DNA of 6,377 nucleotides from Lachnoclostridium sp. UBA7122 (GCA_002493085.1 DKXQ01000269.1:1-6377), one strand, 5' to 3'. Positions 1-5,594 are shown, counted from the first letter of the stretch. Numbers and translations: made by a program. The notes: generated by a model from the letters alone, not told the origin.

Positions 1-2
1 AA

Positions 3-185
3 TATATTAGAATTATTAAATTTGATGAAGCTGCTTTTAAATCAAAAATTTATTTTGTATTTAGTAATAATCCAATAGTTCCAGTATTACTTTCAATATT
101 ATCAATAGTTTTAATTGCTGCTATACAAAGAAGTTATGAAATGCTTAACAGAAAGGTAAGTGATATATGGACAAAACAAAAATAA
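3..185 (+). CDS. C-terminal end of an unrecognised membrane protein (5' truncated by window)
   Basis: A reading frame is open from the first bases to a TAA at 183-185, giving 60 residues and no start codon, so the gene begins outside the window. The visible part has a short polar stretch, then one hydrophobic segment (about codons at 72-128, residues PIVPVLLSILSIVLIAA) that looks like a transmembrane helix. It ends in a basic tail (RSYEMLNRKV, then KQK), which would be expected on the cytoplasmic side. I do not recognise the family. The last 19 bases overlap the start of the phosphatase gene at 167, so the two are probably translationally coupled and in one operon. A membrane protein here would fit a glycan flippase, polymerase or acyltransferase, but nothing in the 60 residues decides this. 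Confidence 0.6.
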   Translation, partial: YIRIIKFDEAAFKSKIYFVFSNNPIVPVLLSILSIVLIAAIQRSYEMLNRKVSDIWTKQK

Positions 186-640
186 AATATTTAGTAATGG
201 ATGTTGATGGAACATTAACTGATGGAAAAATATATATGGGAAATAATGGTGAAATTATGAAAGCATTTTCTATTAAAGATGGTTGTGGTATTCAAAATAT
301 TTTAATTCCATCTGGTATTATTCCTGTTATTATAACTGGGAGAGAATCTGATATCGTATTGAACCGCTGCAAAGAAATAGGAATTTCTGATATTCATCAG
401 GGAATAAGCAATAAATTAGAAGAACTTTTTACTATAACACCAGATTTTTCAACAGTTGCTTATATTGGTGATGATATTAATGACATTCCATGTATGATAA
501 AAGTGAAAGAAGCCAAAGGTATTACAGGCTGCCCTAAAGATGCTGCAAAAGAAGTAATTAGTTTTGTTGATTTTGTAGCTAAAAATAAAGGTGGTGATGG
601 TGCAGTAAGGAATTTTATTGATTGGCTTATAGAATTATAA
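167..640 (+). CDS. KdsC-type HAD phosphatase (3-deoxy-octulosonate-8-P / nonulosonate-9-P phosphatase-like)
   Basis: A complete 157-residue protein, the usual length for stand-alone KdsC-type C0 HAD phosphatases that have no cap domain. The nucleophile motif is DVDGTLTDG with Asp12 and Asp14. Motif II is ITGR (Thr57), motif III is Lys83, and the magnesium motif is GDDIND with Asp102, Asp103 and Asp106. The C-terminal GGDGAVR (142-148) is the segment that in KdsC tetramers reaches the neighbouring active site. The family removes phosphate from Kdo-8-P or related 8- and 9-carbon sugar acids. A Gram-positive host would not normally make Kdo, so a nonulosonic acid phosphate (sialic, legionaminic or pseudaminic type) is my preferred substrate; this is an inference. 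The ATG at 167 has GAAAGG about ten bases upstream and overlaps the preceding gene. It is about 30% GC by hand count, more AT-rich than the genes after it. Confidence 0.88.
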   Translation: MDKTKIKYLVMDVDGTLTDGKIYMGNNGEIMKAFSIKDGCGIQNILIPSGIIPVIITGRESDIVLNRCKEIGISDIHQGISNKLEELFTITPDFSTVAYIGDDINDIPCMIKVKEAKGITGCPKDAAKEVISFVDFVAKNKGGDGAVRNFIDWLIEL

Positions 641-682
641 AAAGATAATGATAAAAAATACATTAATAAGAATTACTATTTG

Positions 683-699
683 TGCCGCTGGAAACGGCA
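683..699 (+). promoter_or_regulatory. Small stem-loop abutting the deacetylase ribosome binding site
   Basis: TGCCG (683-687) and CGGCA (695-699) form a five-pair GC-rich stem with a seven-base loop. The final A of the stem is the first base of the AGGAGG at 699-704 that serves the deacetylase ATG at 712. It is the only GC-rich patch in a 71-base gap that is otherwise very AT-rich. It has no following T run, so it is not a terminator. It could tune translation or protect an mRNA end; neither is shown. Confidence 0.3.
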
Positions 700-711
700 G
701 GAGGAATTAAC

Positions 712-1377
712 ATGAAAATTTTAGCTGTGGGAGCACATCTTGATGATATTGAAATTGCATGTGGAGGAACATTAGCAAAAGCTGTTGAATCTGGACATGA
801 AGTAAAGACACTTATTATGAGTAAGTCAGGCTATAAAAACAAAGAAGGAAAAATGCAACGTTCTGATGAAACTGCTGTGGAAGAAGGCACAAATGCTTTG
901 CATATATTGGGTATTCAAAAAATTGAGATACTTGACTTCCCGGCAAAAGATATTCCTTGGAGGTCAGATGTTGTAAATGCAATCGATCTTTGTATTGTTG
1001 ATTATAATCCAGATGTTATATTCACGCATCACCCTTTTGATACACATCAGGCTCATGTCGGTGTAAGTAATGCTACTGTGGCAGCTGCAAGACGTCGGAA
1101 TACAGTATTTTTCTATGAACCAATTACTCCATCTGGAAGAAGTTATGTGGCATTCAGACCGCAGTTATACGTGGACATTGAGCAGACAATTAATAAGAAA
1201 CTTGCATCTCTTCGGGAACATAAATCTGAATATAATAAGTTTGGAGCTGAGGATTGGATTGAAGGCGTTTATGCCAGATGTGGTTTCAGGGGTTATGAAA
1301 TTGGAAAGAAATACGCTGAGGCATATGAGATTTTAAGAATAGAGATGGGGTATGACAAATTATGCAATTTGATGTAA
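712..1377 (+). CDS. PIG-L / LmbE-family zinc-dependent N-deacetylase
   Basis: A 221-residue protein of the PIG-L/LmbE family, which removes acetyl groups from amino sugars and related N-acyl glycosides (MshB, BshB, PIG-L). The N-terminal signature AHLDDIE gives zinc ligands His9 and Asp12 and the likely catalytic base Asp11; the commoner form is AHPDDE, so Pro is replaced by Leu. GGTLA (18-22) follows, and HHPFDTHQAH (106-115) supplies the third ligand, most likely His115. There is no signal peptide, so it acts in the cytoplasm. The ATG at 712 is chosen because AGGAGG (699-704) lies seven bases upstream; a GTG at 682 gives a longer frame but would put the ribosome binding site inside the gene. 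Its end overlaps the next gene by 16 bases. The context suggests it frees an amine on a sugar for later acylation. Confidence 0.88.
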   Translation: MKILAVGAHLDDIEIACGGTLAKAVESGHEVKTLIMSKSGYKNKEGKMQRSDETAVEEGTNALHILGIQKIEILDFPAKDIPWRSDVVNAIDLCIVDYNPDVIFTHHPFDTHQAHVGVSNATVAAARRRNTVFFYEPITPSGRSYVAFRPQLYVDIEQTINKKLASLREHKSEYNKFGAEDWIEGVYARCGFRGYEIGKKYAEAYEILRIEMGYDKLCNLM

Positions 1378-2561
1378 AAACAGTAAAAAAATACGAATCA
1401 CAATTTGCCTCTCCACTATATGTTTTTGATGAGGATGCATTTGTTAAGAATTATAGACATTTTGAGGAATGTTTAAAGAAGGTCTACAATAATTATAAGA
1501 TTTCTTATTCATATAAAACAAATTATGCTCCTTACATTGGCAGACTAGTAAAGAATTTAGGCGGCTATGCTGAAGTTGTTTCTGATATGGAATTAACAAT
1601 TGCCAGAAAAGTTGGCAATGAAGATAAGCACATAGTTTTTAACGGACCATGTAAGGAATCACTTCTTGAAGGTTTTATTCTGAATGGAGGAATGGCGAAT
1701 GTAGATAATTTTGAGGAGTTGAAAAGAATTCTTTCTTATGCAAAAAAGAATCCTCAATATATATATAATTTTGGCTTAAGAGTAAATATTGATATCGGAC
1801 AGGGATTCATTTCACGGTTTGGAATAGATGAAAGCGATTTAAAAGCTGTCTTTGACAAGGTAAAAACTGTTCCTAATGCAAAAATAATTGGTATACATTG
1901 CCATATTGGAAGATCTCGTAGTATTGATGCGTGGAAAAAACGGGCAACCAAGATGATAGAAATTGCTGATAAGTATTTTACAAGACAACCTGAGTATATC
2001 AGCCTTGGTAGTGGAATGTTTGGTGAAATGAATCCTTCATTATCTGTCCAATTTGAATCGGATATTCCATCATATGAGGAGTATGCAGAAGCAGTAGCAG
2101 GACCTTTTGCAGATCATTTCTCAGGAGATGATAAACCTGTTTTGTTCACTGAACCTGGCACAACATTAATCAATAAGTATATAAGCTTTATTAGTAAAGT
2201 ATTATCAATAAAACACATTAAAGGAAAAACCTTTATTGTATTAAACGGAAGTAAACATAATATAGGAGAGATATGTGAACTGAAAAATCTTCCAATACAG
2301 ATTATTAGTGAATCAAAGAACAAAGAAAATGTGTCAGATGCGGATTGTGTAGGTTATACATGCCTGGAACATGACGTTTTATATAAAGATTTCAGTGGCA
2401 GTATTTCTGTTGGTGATTATATAATATTTGATAATGCCGGAGGTTATTCTAATGTATCAAAACCTCCCTTTATTAAACCTAATTGCTATATGATTTCTTC
2501 GAATGGAAGTATTATTAAAAGAGCAGAATCAACGGAGGAGGTTATTTGTACATATGAATGA
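1362..2561 (+). CDS. PLP-dependent decarboxylase, LysA/diaminopimelate decarboxylase-like (fold type III)
   Basis: A 399-residue protein with an alanine-racemase-like barrel followed by a beta domain, the layout of diaminopimelate, ornithine and arginine decarboxylases. YSYKTN (49-54) carries the PLP lysine Lys52. GIHCHIGR (177-184) contains the His that stacks on the cofactor. SLGSGMFGE (214-222) is the glycine-rich phosphate loop, and TEPGTT (263-268) corresponds to the usual EPGR. CLEHD (334-338) matches the Cys-Glu-x-x-Asp region that contributes to the partner subunit's active site in dimers, and DNAGGY (357-362) matches the C-terminal AGAYG motif. The Arg of EPGR is Thr here and CESGD has become CLEHD, so the substrate may not be meso-diaminopimelate. 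Start ATG 1362 follows GATGGGG (1344-1350) and overlaps the deacetylase. A biosynthetic tailoring role like that of BtrK in butirosin assembly is plausible; the exact substrate is unknown. Confidence 0.85.
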   Translation: MQFDVKTVKKYESQFASPLYVFDEDAFVKNYRHFEECLKKVYNNYKISYSYKTNYAPYIGRLVKNLGGYAEVVSDMELTIARKVGNEDKHIVFNGPCKESLLEGFILNGGMANVDNFEELKRILSYAKKNPQYIYNFGLRVNIDIGQGFISRFGIDESDLKAVFDKVKTVPNAKIIGIHCHIGRSRSIDAWKKRATKMIEIADKYFTRQPEYISLGSGMFGEMNPSLSVQFESDIPSYEEYAEAVAGPFADHFSGDDKPVLFTEPGTTLINKYISFISKVLSIKHIKGKTFIVLNGSKHNIGEICELKNLPIQIISESKNKENVSDADCVGYTCLEHDVLYKDFSGSISVGDYIIFDNAGGYSNVSKPPFIKPNCYMISSNGSIIKRAESTEEVICTYE

Positions 2562-3597
2562 TTTAACGATAATGATTACAGCTGCAGGCAATCAGTATAT
2601 GCCTGGCCTAGTTAAGTGTTTCAGAGAAAATGGAGAACGAAATATTCGTCTTGTAGGCGCAGACATGAGTGATGATCCTACTATATTTCAGATGATGGAC
2701 ATAAATTACAAGGTTCCTGCGGCAACTGATCCTGCTTATGTGGATAGGTTGTTGGAGATATGCAAAAATGAAAAAGCTGATATTGTAATTCCTGTGATGT
2801 CTGCAGACTTAATGCCGCTGATTGATAATCAAAAACGTTTTCAGGAGATTGGGACAATAGTATCCATTTCTAATAGGGAATCGGTAGAGATTACGAACAA
2901 TAAGTTTAAGTTATACGAATTTATGAGGAATAATGGAATGAAAGTTCCAAAGTTTTGTTTGATAAAAAATGCAAATGAATTAAAACAAGCATTTGAATAT
3001 GTGGGATATCCTAAGAATCCCGTATGTATTAAGGCTACAGAGTTGAGCGGAAGCAGAGGGATTCGTATTGTTGATCCTTCAAAATCCCGCTTTGATATCC
3101 TATTTAGAGAAAAACCAAATTCATTCTATATTTCTTATGAAGAATTGGAAGTAATATTGAACGAGAAGGAAAAAATGCCAGAAATGATGGTAATGGAAGC
3201 GTTGCCAGGCAAAGAATTTTCAATTGATTTAGTAGCAGACCATGGGAAAATTTTGTACATGGCTGCACGACAGAGTAATTCGATTACAGCAAGCATTCCG
3301 ATGGAGGCTACATTGTTTCATGATGAAAAAGCATATAATATTGCTAGAGAGATAATTGAAAAACTCAAACTTGATGGAAATGCTGATTTAGATTTTAAGT
3401 ATAATAGGAAAGATGAACCTGTCTTAATGGAAATAAATCCCCGTGTTGCTGCAACTATGGCAATTTTCATGGAAGGTGGTATGAATCTTCCTTATTTACG
3501 GGTGAAACAATTGTTAGGTGAGGAACTTCCAGAATGTGAGATCAAGAATGGAGTAAAGATGAAACGCAGGTATGCAGAAATGTTTTCTGGGATTTAA
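2554..3597 (+). CDS. ATP-grasp ligase, CarB-like (amide-bond forming)
   Basis: A 347-residue protein with an N-terminal Rossmann-like pre-ATP-grasp domain (TIMITAAGNQ, 5-14, resembling carbamoyl phosphate synthetase) and an ATP-grasp fold from about residue 115. ATP contacts include Lys160 in CIKATE and the flexible loop SGSRGI (165-170). EALPGKEFS (215-223) and the metal-binding LMEINPR (291-297, with Glu293, Asn295 and Arg297) complete the active site. The family activates a carboxylate as an acyl phosphate and joins it to an amine or thiol. I start at ATG 2554, which follows the strong GGAGGAGG (2534-2541) at a rather long 12-base spacing; an ATG at 2503 also reads through but lies well inside the preceding gene. 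It overlaps the decarboxylase gene by eight bases. As last gene of the cluster it is the natural partner for coupling an amino acid to the amine exposed by the deacetylase. Confidence 0.85.
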   Translation: MNDLTIMITAAGNQYMPGLVKCFRENGERNIRLVGADMSDDPTIFQMMDINYKVPAATDPAYVDRLLEICKNEKADIVIPVMSADLMPLIDNQKRFQEIGTIVSISNRESVEITNNKFKLYEFMRNNGMKVPKFCLIKNANELKQAFEYVGYPKNPVCIKATELSGSRGIRIVDPSKSRFDILFREKPNSFYISYEELEVILNEKEKMPEMMVMEALPGKEFSIDLVADHGKILYMAARQSNSITASIPMEATLFHDEKAYNIAREIIEKLKLDGNADLDFKYNRKDEPVLMEINPRVAATMAIFMEGGMNLPYLRVKQLLGEELPECEIKNGVKMKRRYAEMFSGI

Positions 3598-3962
3598 CAT
3601 ATTTTTGTATTTTTAATATATAGATATTATGTAATCTGTTTAAGAATCTATCAAATTTTATTGGCAAATTAACCATTAATGATAAAATAAAGAGTTTTAG
3701 TTCATGCGTTTATCCCGCCACTTTTTTAAAACGTCTTGTAAATTTTTATTTTGTTTGCTAAAATTATTTTGTAAATTCATGATAATCTTCTTTTCTGTGA
3801 AAATTATTAGCAATATTATTTTACACTAAAAAAAGAGTTTGTCATGATTTTTTTATTTTTAATGAATTTCCTATATTAAAAGCATCTGAAAGCCTTGTTT
3901 TGGGCATTTTTTACTTAGGTTTACGTTTATGTGGTGTAATCCCAAAGAACTTGAAAAGGTAA
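3598..3962. other. AT-rich gene-free stretch between glycan cluster and toxin-antitoxin region
   Basis: About 365 bases without a convincing gene. There is no strong GC hairpin with a T run after the ATP-grasp gene, so the cluster's terminator is not evident. A7 (3827-3833) and T7 (3848-3854) flank 14 bases and could pair only weakly. TTGTAAATT occurs twice (3736 and 3769). A frame free of stops from 3801 to the TAA at 3960-3962 leads into the YafQ-like remnant but has no ATG and no recognised sequence until its last few codons. This looks like decayed intergenic or insertion-junction DNA. Confidence 0.5.
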
Positions 3963-4076
3963 TTTTCCTTTTGTGAGTGCCACATAGAGCCAGACTGGTT
4001 ACTGGTTTATAAGATTGTCAATGAAACTCTTATGTTGAAATTAATCAGGACAGGTACATATAGTGATTTGTTCTAA
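3963..4076 (+). pseudogene. C-terminal remnant of a YafQ-family (RelE/ParE superfamily) mRNA interferase toxin
   Basis: The frame beginning at 3963 reads ECHIEPDWLLVYKI (3975-4016), then IRTGTYSDLF (4044-4073) and TAA (4074-4076). This is the conserved C-terminal third of YafQ-type toxins, ribosome-dependent endoribonucleases normally of about 90 residues. The His and Asp of the CHIEPDW motif, equivalent to catalytic residues of E. coli YafQ, are kept. The usual His of the terminal TGTHSDLF motif is Tyr here. An in-frame TAA at 3960-3962 breaks the gene; the bases just before it (3945-3965) still spell KNLK and, one base out of frame, KGNF, which resembles the LKGN that normally precedes this motif. 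The N-terminal two thirds and the cognate upstream antitoxin are not detectable. It is a dead gene, left 95 bases before an intact toxin-antitoxin operon. Confidence 0.72.
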
Positions 4077-4119
4077 CTTTTTGGACATTTAAAGTATGTA
4101 GAAAATTTAAACAAAAAGA

Positions 4120-4148
4120 TTGATAAAGTAATACATTAGTATTATAAT
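4120..4148 (+). promoter_or_regulatory. Sigma-70/SigA-type promoter of the antitoxin-PIN toxin operon
   Basis: TTGATA (4120-4125) and TATAAT (4143-4148) are separated by exactly 17 bases, a near-consensus housekeeping promoter. Transcription would begin near 4155, leaving a short leader carrying AAAGGAGGG (4157-4165) before the ATG at 4172. The promoter lies downstream of the YafQ-like remnant, so the intact operon does not depend on any upstream gene. Confidence 0.72.
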
Positions 4149-4156
4149 AGTATTAC
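4128..4156. promoter_or_regulatory. Inverted-repeat operator overlapping the -10 box (predicted antitoxin autoregulation site)
   Basis: GTAATAC (4128-4134) and its exact reverse complement GTATTAC (4150-4156) flank the -10 box. AGTATTA is also directly repeated at 4138-4144 and 4149-4155, an 11-base step, about one helical turn. Ribbon-helix-helix antitoxins bind such paired short elements, so antitoxin bound here would block the promoter. The repeats are seen directly; the repressor role is inferred from the family. Confidence 0.6.
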
Positions 4157-4171
4157 AAAGGAGGGATTATT

Positions 4172-4447
4172 ATGGCTAAAGAGGCTATATTGCAAGTAAG
4201 GATGGATTCAGAACTAAAGGAACAGGCAGAATTACTCTATAAACAATTAGGGACATCATTTGCAGAGGCAGTAAGAATATTTGCAAAACAGAGTGTTGAA
4301 GAAAGAGCAATGCCTTTCCAGATGCACCTGCCATCATCTGGAACTAAAAGAACATTAGGCATTGCAAATGGACAGTATACAATTCCAGACGATATAGATG
4401 GGAGCAATGATGAAATATTAGAAATGTTCAGAGTAAAAGGAAGATGA
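4172..4447 (+). CDS. RelB/DinJ-like ribbon-helix-helix antitoxin with VapB-like C-terminal tail
   Basis: A 91-residue antitoxin. Residues 5-42 (ILQVRMDSELKEQAE, then LGTSFAEAVRIFAKQSV) match the N-terminal ribbon-helix-helix of the RelB/DinJ family: a short beta strand that binds DNA as a dimer, followed by two helices. AMPF (46-49) is the family's usual end of that domain. The tail from residue 62 (LGIANGQYTIPDD, then EILEMF) is unlike DinJ and resembles the C-terminal segment of antitoxins that wrap PIN-domain toxins. AAAGGAGGG six bases before the ATG gives strong translation. The stop overlaps the toxin start as ATGA, the coupled arrangement typical of these operons. It should neutralise the PIN toxin and repress the operon through the repeats upstream. 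The domain mix is read from sequence; the partner is inferred from linkage. Confidence 0.85.
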   Translation: MAKEAILQVRMDSELKEQAELLYKQLGTSFAEAVRIFAKQSVEERAMPFQMHLPSSGTKRTLGIANGQYTIPDDIDGSNDEILEMFRVKGR

Positions 4448-4848
4448 AAATTTTATTAGATACCCATATTGCATTATGGTCTGTTGCTGATACAGACAAA
4501 TTATCTGGAGAGGTTATAAAACTTCTTGAATCTAACAGTAATGAAGTGTTTTATAGTGTAGCTTCTGTATGGGAAGTTGCAATCAAGCACAAAATCCGTC
4601 CAGAACAGATGCCTGTACCAGAGGAAACATTTGTTAGATTATGCCAGAAGACGGGATTTGTCCAGTTGCCTGTAAAGAATGAACATGTATTTTTAATAAA
4701 AACATTAGAAAGACCAGTAACTGCGCCAAAGCATAATGATCCATTTGACAGGATATTACTGGCACAGGCAAAATATGAAAATTTAAAACTGGTTACACAT
4801 GATTCGCTGCTCCCATATTATAGTGAAGACTGCATTATGTATGTGTGA
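4444..4848 (+). CDS. PIN-domain ribonuclease toxin, VapC-like (Sll0205-type)
   Basis: A 134-residue PIN-domain protein, the normal length for VapC-type toxins, which are magnesium-dependent endoribonucleases that cut tRNA or rRNA and stop growth. The acidic active site is complete: Asp6 in LLDTH, Glu44 in SVWEVAIK, Asp99 and Asp102 in NDPFDR, and Asp120 in VTHD. The LLDTHIALW start and the HNDPFDRILLAQA block are typical of the Sll0205-type PIN subgroup. The ATG at 4444 overlaps the antitoxin stop by four bases, so it is translated by coupling; no separate ribosome binding site is needed. No frameshift or missing residue is seen, so the toxin is probably active. Antitoxins of this subgroup vary widely, and here the partner has a RelB/DinJ-type DNA-binding end. 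Confidence 0.9.
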   Translation: MKILLDTHIALWSVADTDKLSGEVIKLLESNSNEVFYSVASVWEVAIKHKIRPEQMPVPEETFVRLCQKTGFVQLPVKNEHVFLIKTLERPVTAPKHNDPFDRILLAQAKYENLKLVTHDSLLPYYSEDCIMYV

Positions 4849-4954
4849 GTAAAGCATAACAGGTACACAGTCATTAAAGGCCATAACTTTTAGATAAAAT
4901 TAATAAAAATTATCAGGGATGATTAAAATGGACTTAAACTTACAAATATAATAG

Positions 4955-4975
4955 TTGTGGAATAGAAGTCCACAA
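4955..4975. repeat. Short inverted repeat TTGTGG / CCACAA
   Basis: TTGTGG (4955-4960) and CCACAA (4970-4975) can form a six-pair stem with a nine-base loop. A second pair, TGGACTT (4929-4935) and AAGTCCA (4966-4972), overlaps it, so the two stems exclude each other. It lies in a 242-base AT-rich gap after the PIN toxin with no gene seen. No function is evident, and chance is possible in sequence of this composition. Confidence 0.25.
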
Positions 4976-5015
4976 AAAGATACAAACCAGAAAAAAATAA
5001 AGGATTTTGTTAATG

Positions 5016-5053
5016 TAAGCCTGCTTGTGATACAGTAGTCACAGGCAGGCTTA
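5016..5053. terminator. Long hairpin between convergent genes, probable bidirectional terminator
   Basis: TAAGCCTGCTTGTGA (5016-5030) pairs with TCACAGGCAGGCTTA (5039-5053) through 15 positions, one of them a G-T wobble, around an eight-base loop. It lies between the end of the plus-strand PIN toxin and the end of the minus-strand HicB-like gene, the usual place for a shared terminator. The T runs are poor: on the plus strand only TTATT borders the stem, and on the minus strand the T-rich stretch begins about 14 bases later. It could instead be an element end or an mRNA-stabilising hairpin. Confidence 0.5.
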
Positions 5054-5090
5054 TTGCGCCTATTCTGTCCAATTTTCTGTCGTGTTTTGA

Positions 5091-5306
5091 TTATTTATAA
5101 GGTTGTTCAGGTTCAATATTTCTTTCTTTGCAGTCTGCCAGATAATCATCAATTACATTTTTAAAATCCTGTTCCAGTTCCTGTACAGAGCTTCCTTCAT
5201 AGGATAATAAAGACTTTATTCCTATAATTTTTCTAAAAAGACAGTTGTCTTTTCTGGAATATTCAACTGTTCCATTATAATTCTTATATGATAATAAATT
5301 GCTCAT
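5091..5306 (-). CDS. HicB-family antitoxin, C-terminally truncated
   Basis: A 71-residue protein (74 if the ATG at 5315 is used) matching the N-terminal, partly RNase-H-like domain of HicB antitoxins: YKNYNGTVEYS, IIGIKSLLSYEGSS, then FKNVIDDYLADCKE and EPEQPYK before the TAA at 5091-5093. Full-length members continue after PYK with GSFNVRI and a ribbon-helix-helix DNA-binding domain of about 35 residues. That part is missing, and I see no trace of it in the bases beyond the stop. The protein may still bind a toxin but should not bind an operator. I prefer ATG 5306 because homologues begin MSNLLSYK or similar; the ribosome binding site is weak for either. The HicA-like remnant lies directly upstream in another frame and overlaps its start, as in hicAB operons. 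Confidence 0.7.
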   Translation of the reverse strand: MSNLLSYKNYNGTVEYSRKDNCLFRKIIGIKSLLSYEGSSVQELEQDFKNVIDDYLADCKERNIEPEQPYK

Positions 5307-5502
5307 ATAAACCATTCTTTCTTAGTTTTTCTATAACCTGCTCTAATACATATCGTTTTAATATTCCATTTGGATGTGGTTTATGGAAATTTATCACTTC
5401 ATATCCAAAATATGATAAAAGAGAGTAGTTCAGTTCCTTTAGTGATAAACAAGTATCGCAACTGGCATTATATCTAGATATTGCAATCTGTGTGATGCAG
5501 TT
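5284..5502 (-). pseudogene. Decayed HicA-family mRNA interferase toxin
   Basis: On the minus strand a stop-free frame of 72 codons runs from 5502 to a TAA at 5284-5286. It reads LLSYFGYE (through about 5398), then FHKPHPNGILKRYVLEQVIEKLRKNGL (5386 down to 5308), the C-terminal half of a HicA variant common in Firmicutes, with HKPHP holding the catalytic-type histidines. In intact members about 20 residues containing a GKTSGSRV-like block separate these two parts; here they are joined directly. There is no ATG, GTG or TTG near the expected start, and two stops (5503-5508) close the frame upstream. A GTG at 5395-5397 could start only a 37-residue piece. The last codons overlap the HicB-like gene. 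It is probably a dead toxin. Confidence 0.6.
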
Positions 5503-5560
5503 TTACTATTTGTTGTTTTATTATAATATATCATTTGAACAAAAAATATGTAACTGTTTT

Positions 5561-5572
5561 TAGTTGCAACTA
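5561..5572. repeat. 12-base perfect palindrome TAGTTGCAACTA
   Basis: TAGTTGCAACTA reads the same on both strands and sits in the AT-rich gap between the minus-strand HicA remnant and the helicase remnant. It could be an operator half-site pair or part of an insertion junction. Nothing links it to a specific protein. Confidence 0.25.
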
Positions 5573-5594
5573 ATAATAATTTATTGTATTGCTT

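Noticed and set aside
460..663. Minus-strand ORF opposite the phosphatase gene, and similar ORFs at 1070-1336, 1754-1951 and 2114-2323
   Set aside because: All lie within strongly supported genes in other frames and show no family features of their own.
682..711. GTG at 682 as an N-terminally extended start of the deacetylase
   Set aside because: The extension would translate through the hairpin and the AGGAGG; family members start directly with the MKILAVGAH-type strand, supporting ATG 712.
3697..3780. Minus-strand small ORF of 27 codons (MNLQNNFSKQ to WRDKRMN)
   Set aside because: Weak ribosome binding site, no recognised family and AT-rich low-complexity composition; too little to call a gene.
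3885..3912. Possible terminator where GCC and GGC flank TTGTTTTG before TTTTTT
   Set aside because: The stem is only three base pairs, too weak for an intrinsic terminator.
3801..3962. Plus-strand stop-free frame before the YafQ remnant
   Set aside because: No start codon and no recognised protein sequence except a possible KNLK at its end; probably decayed or random.
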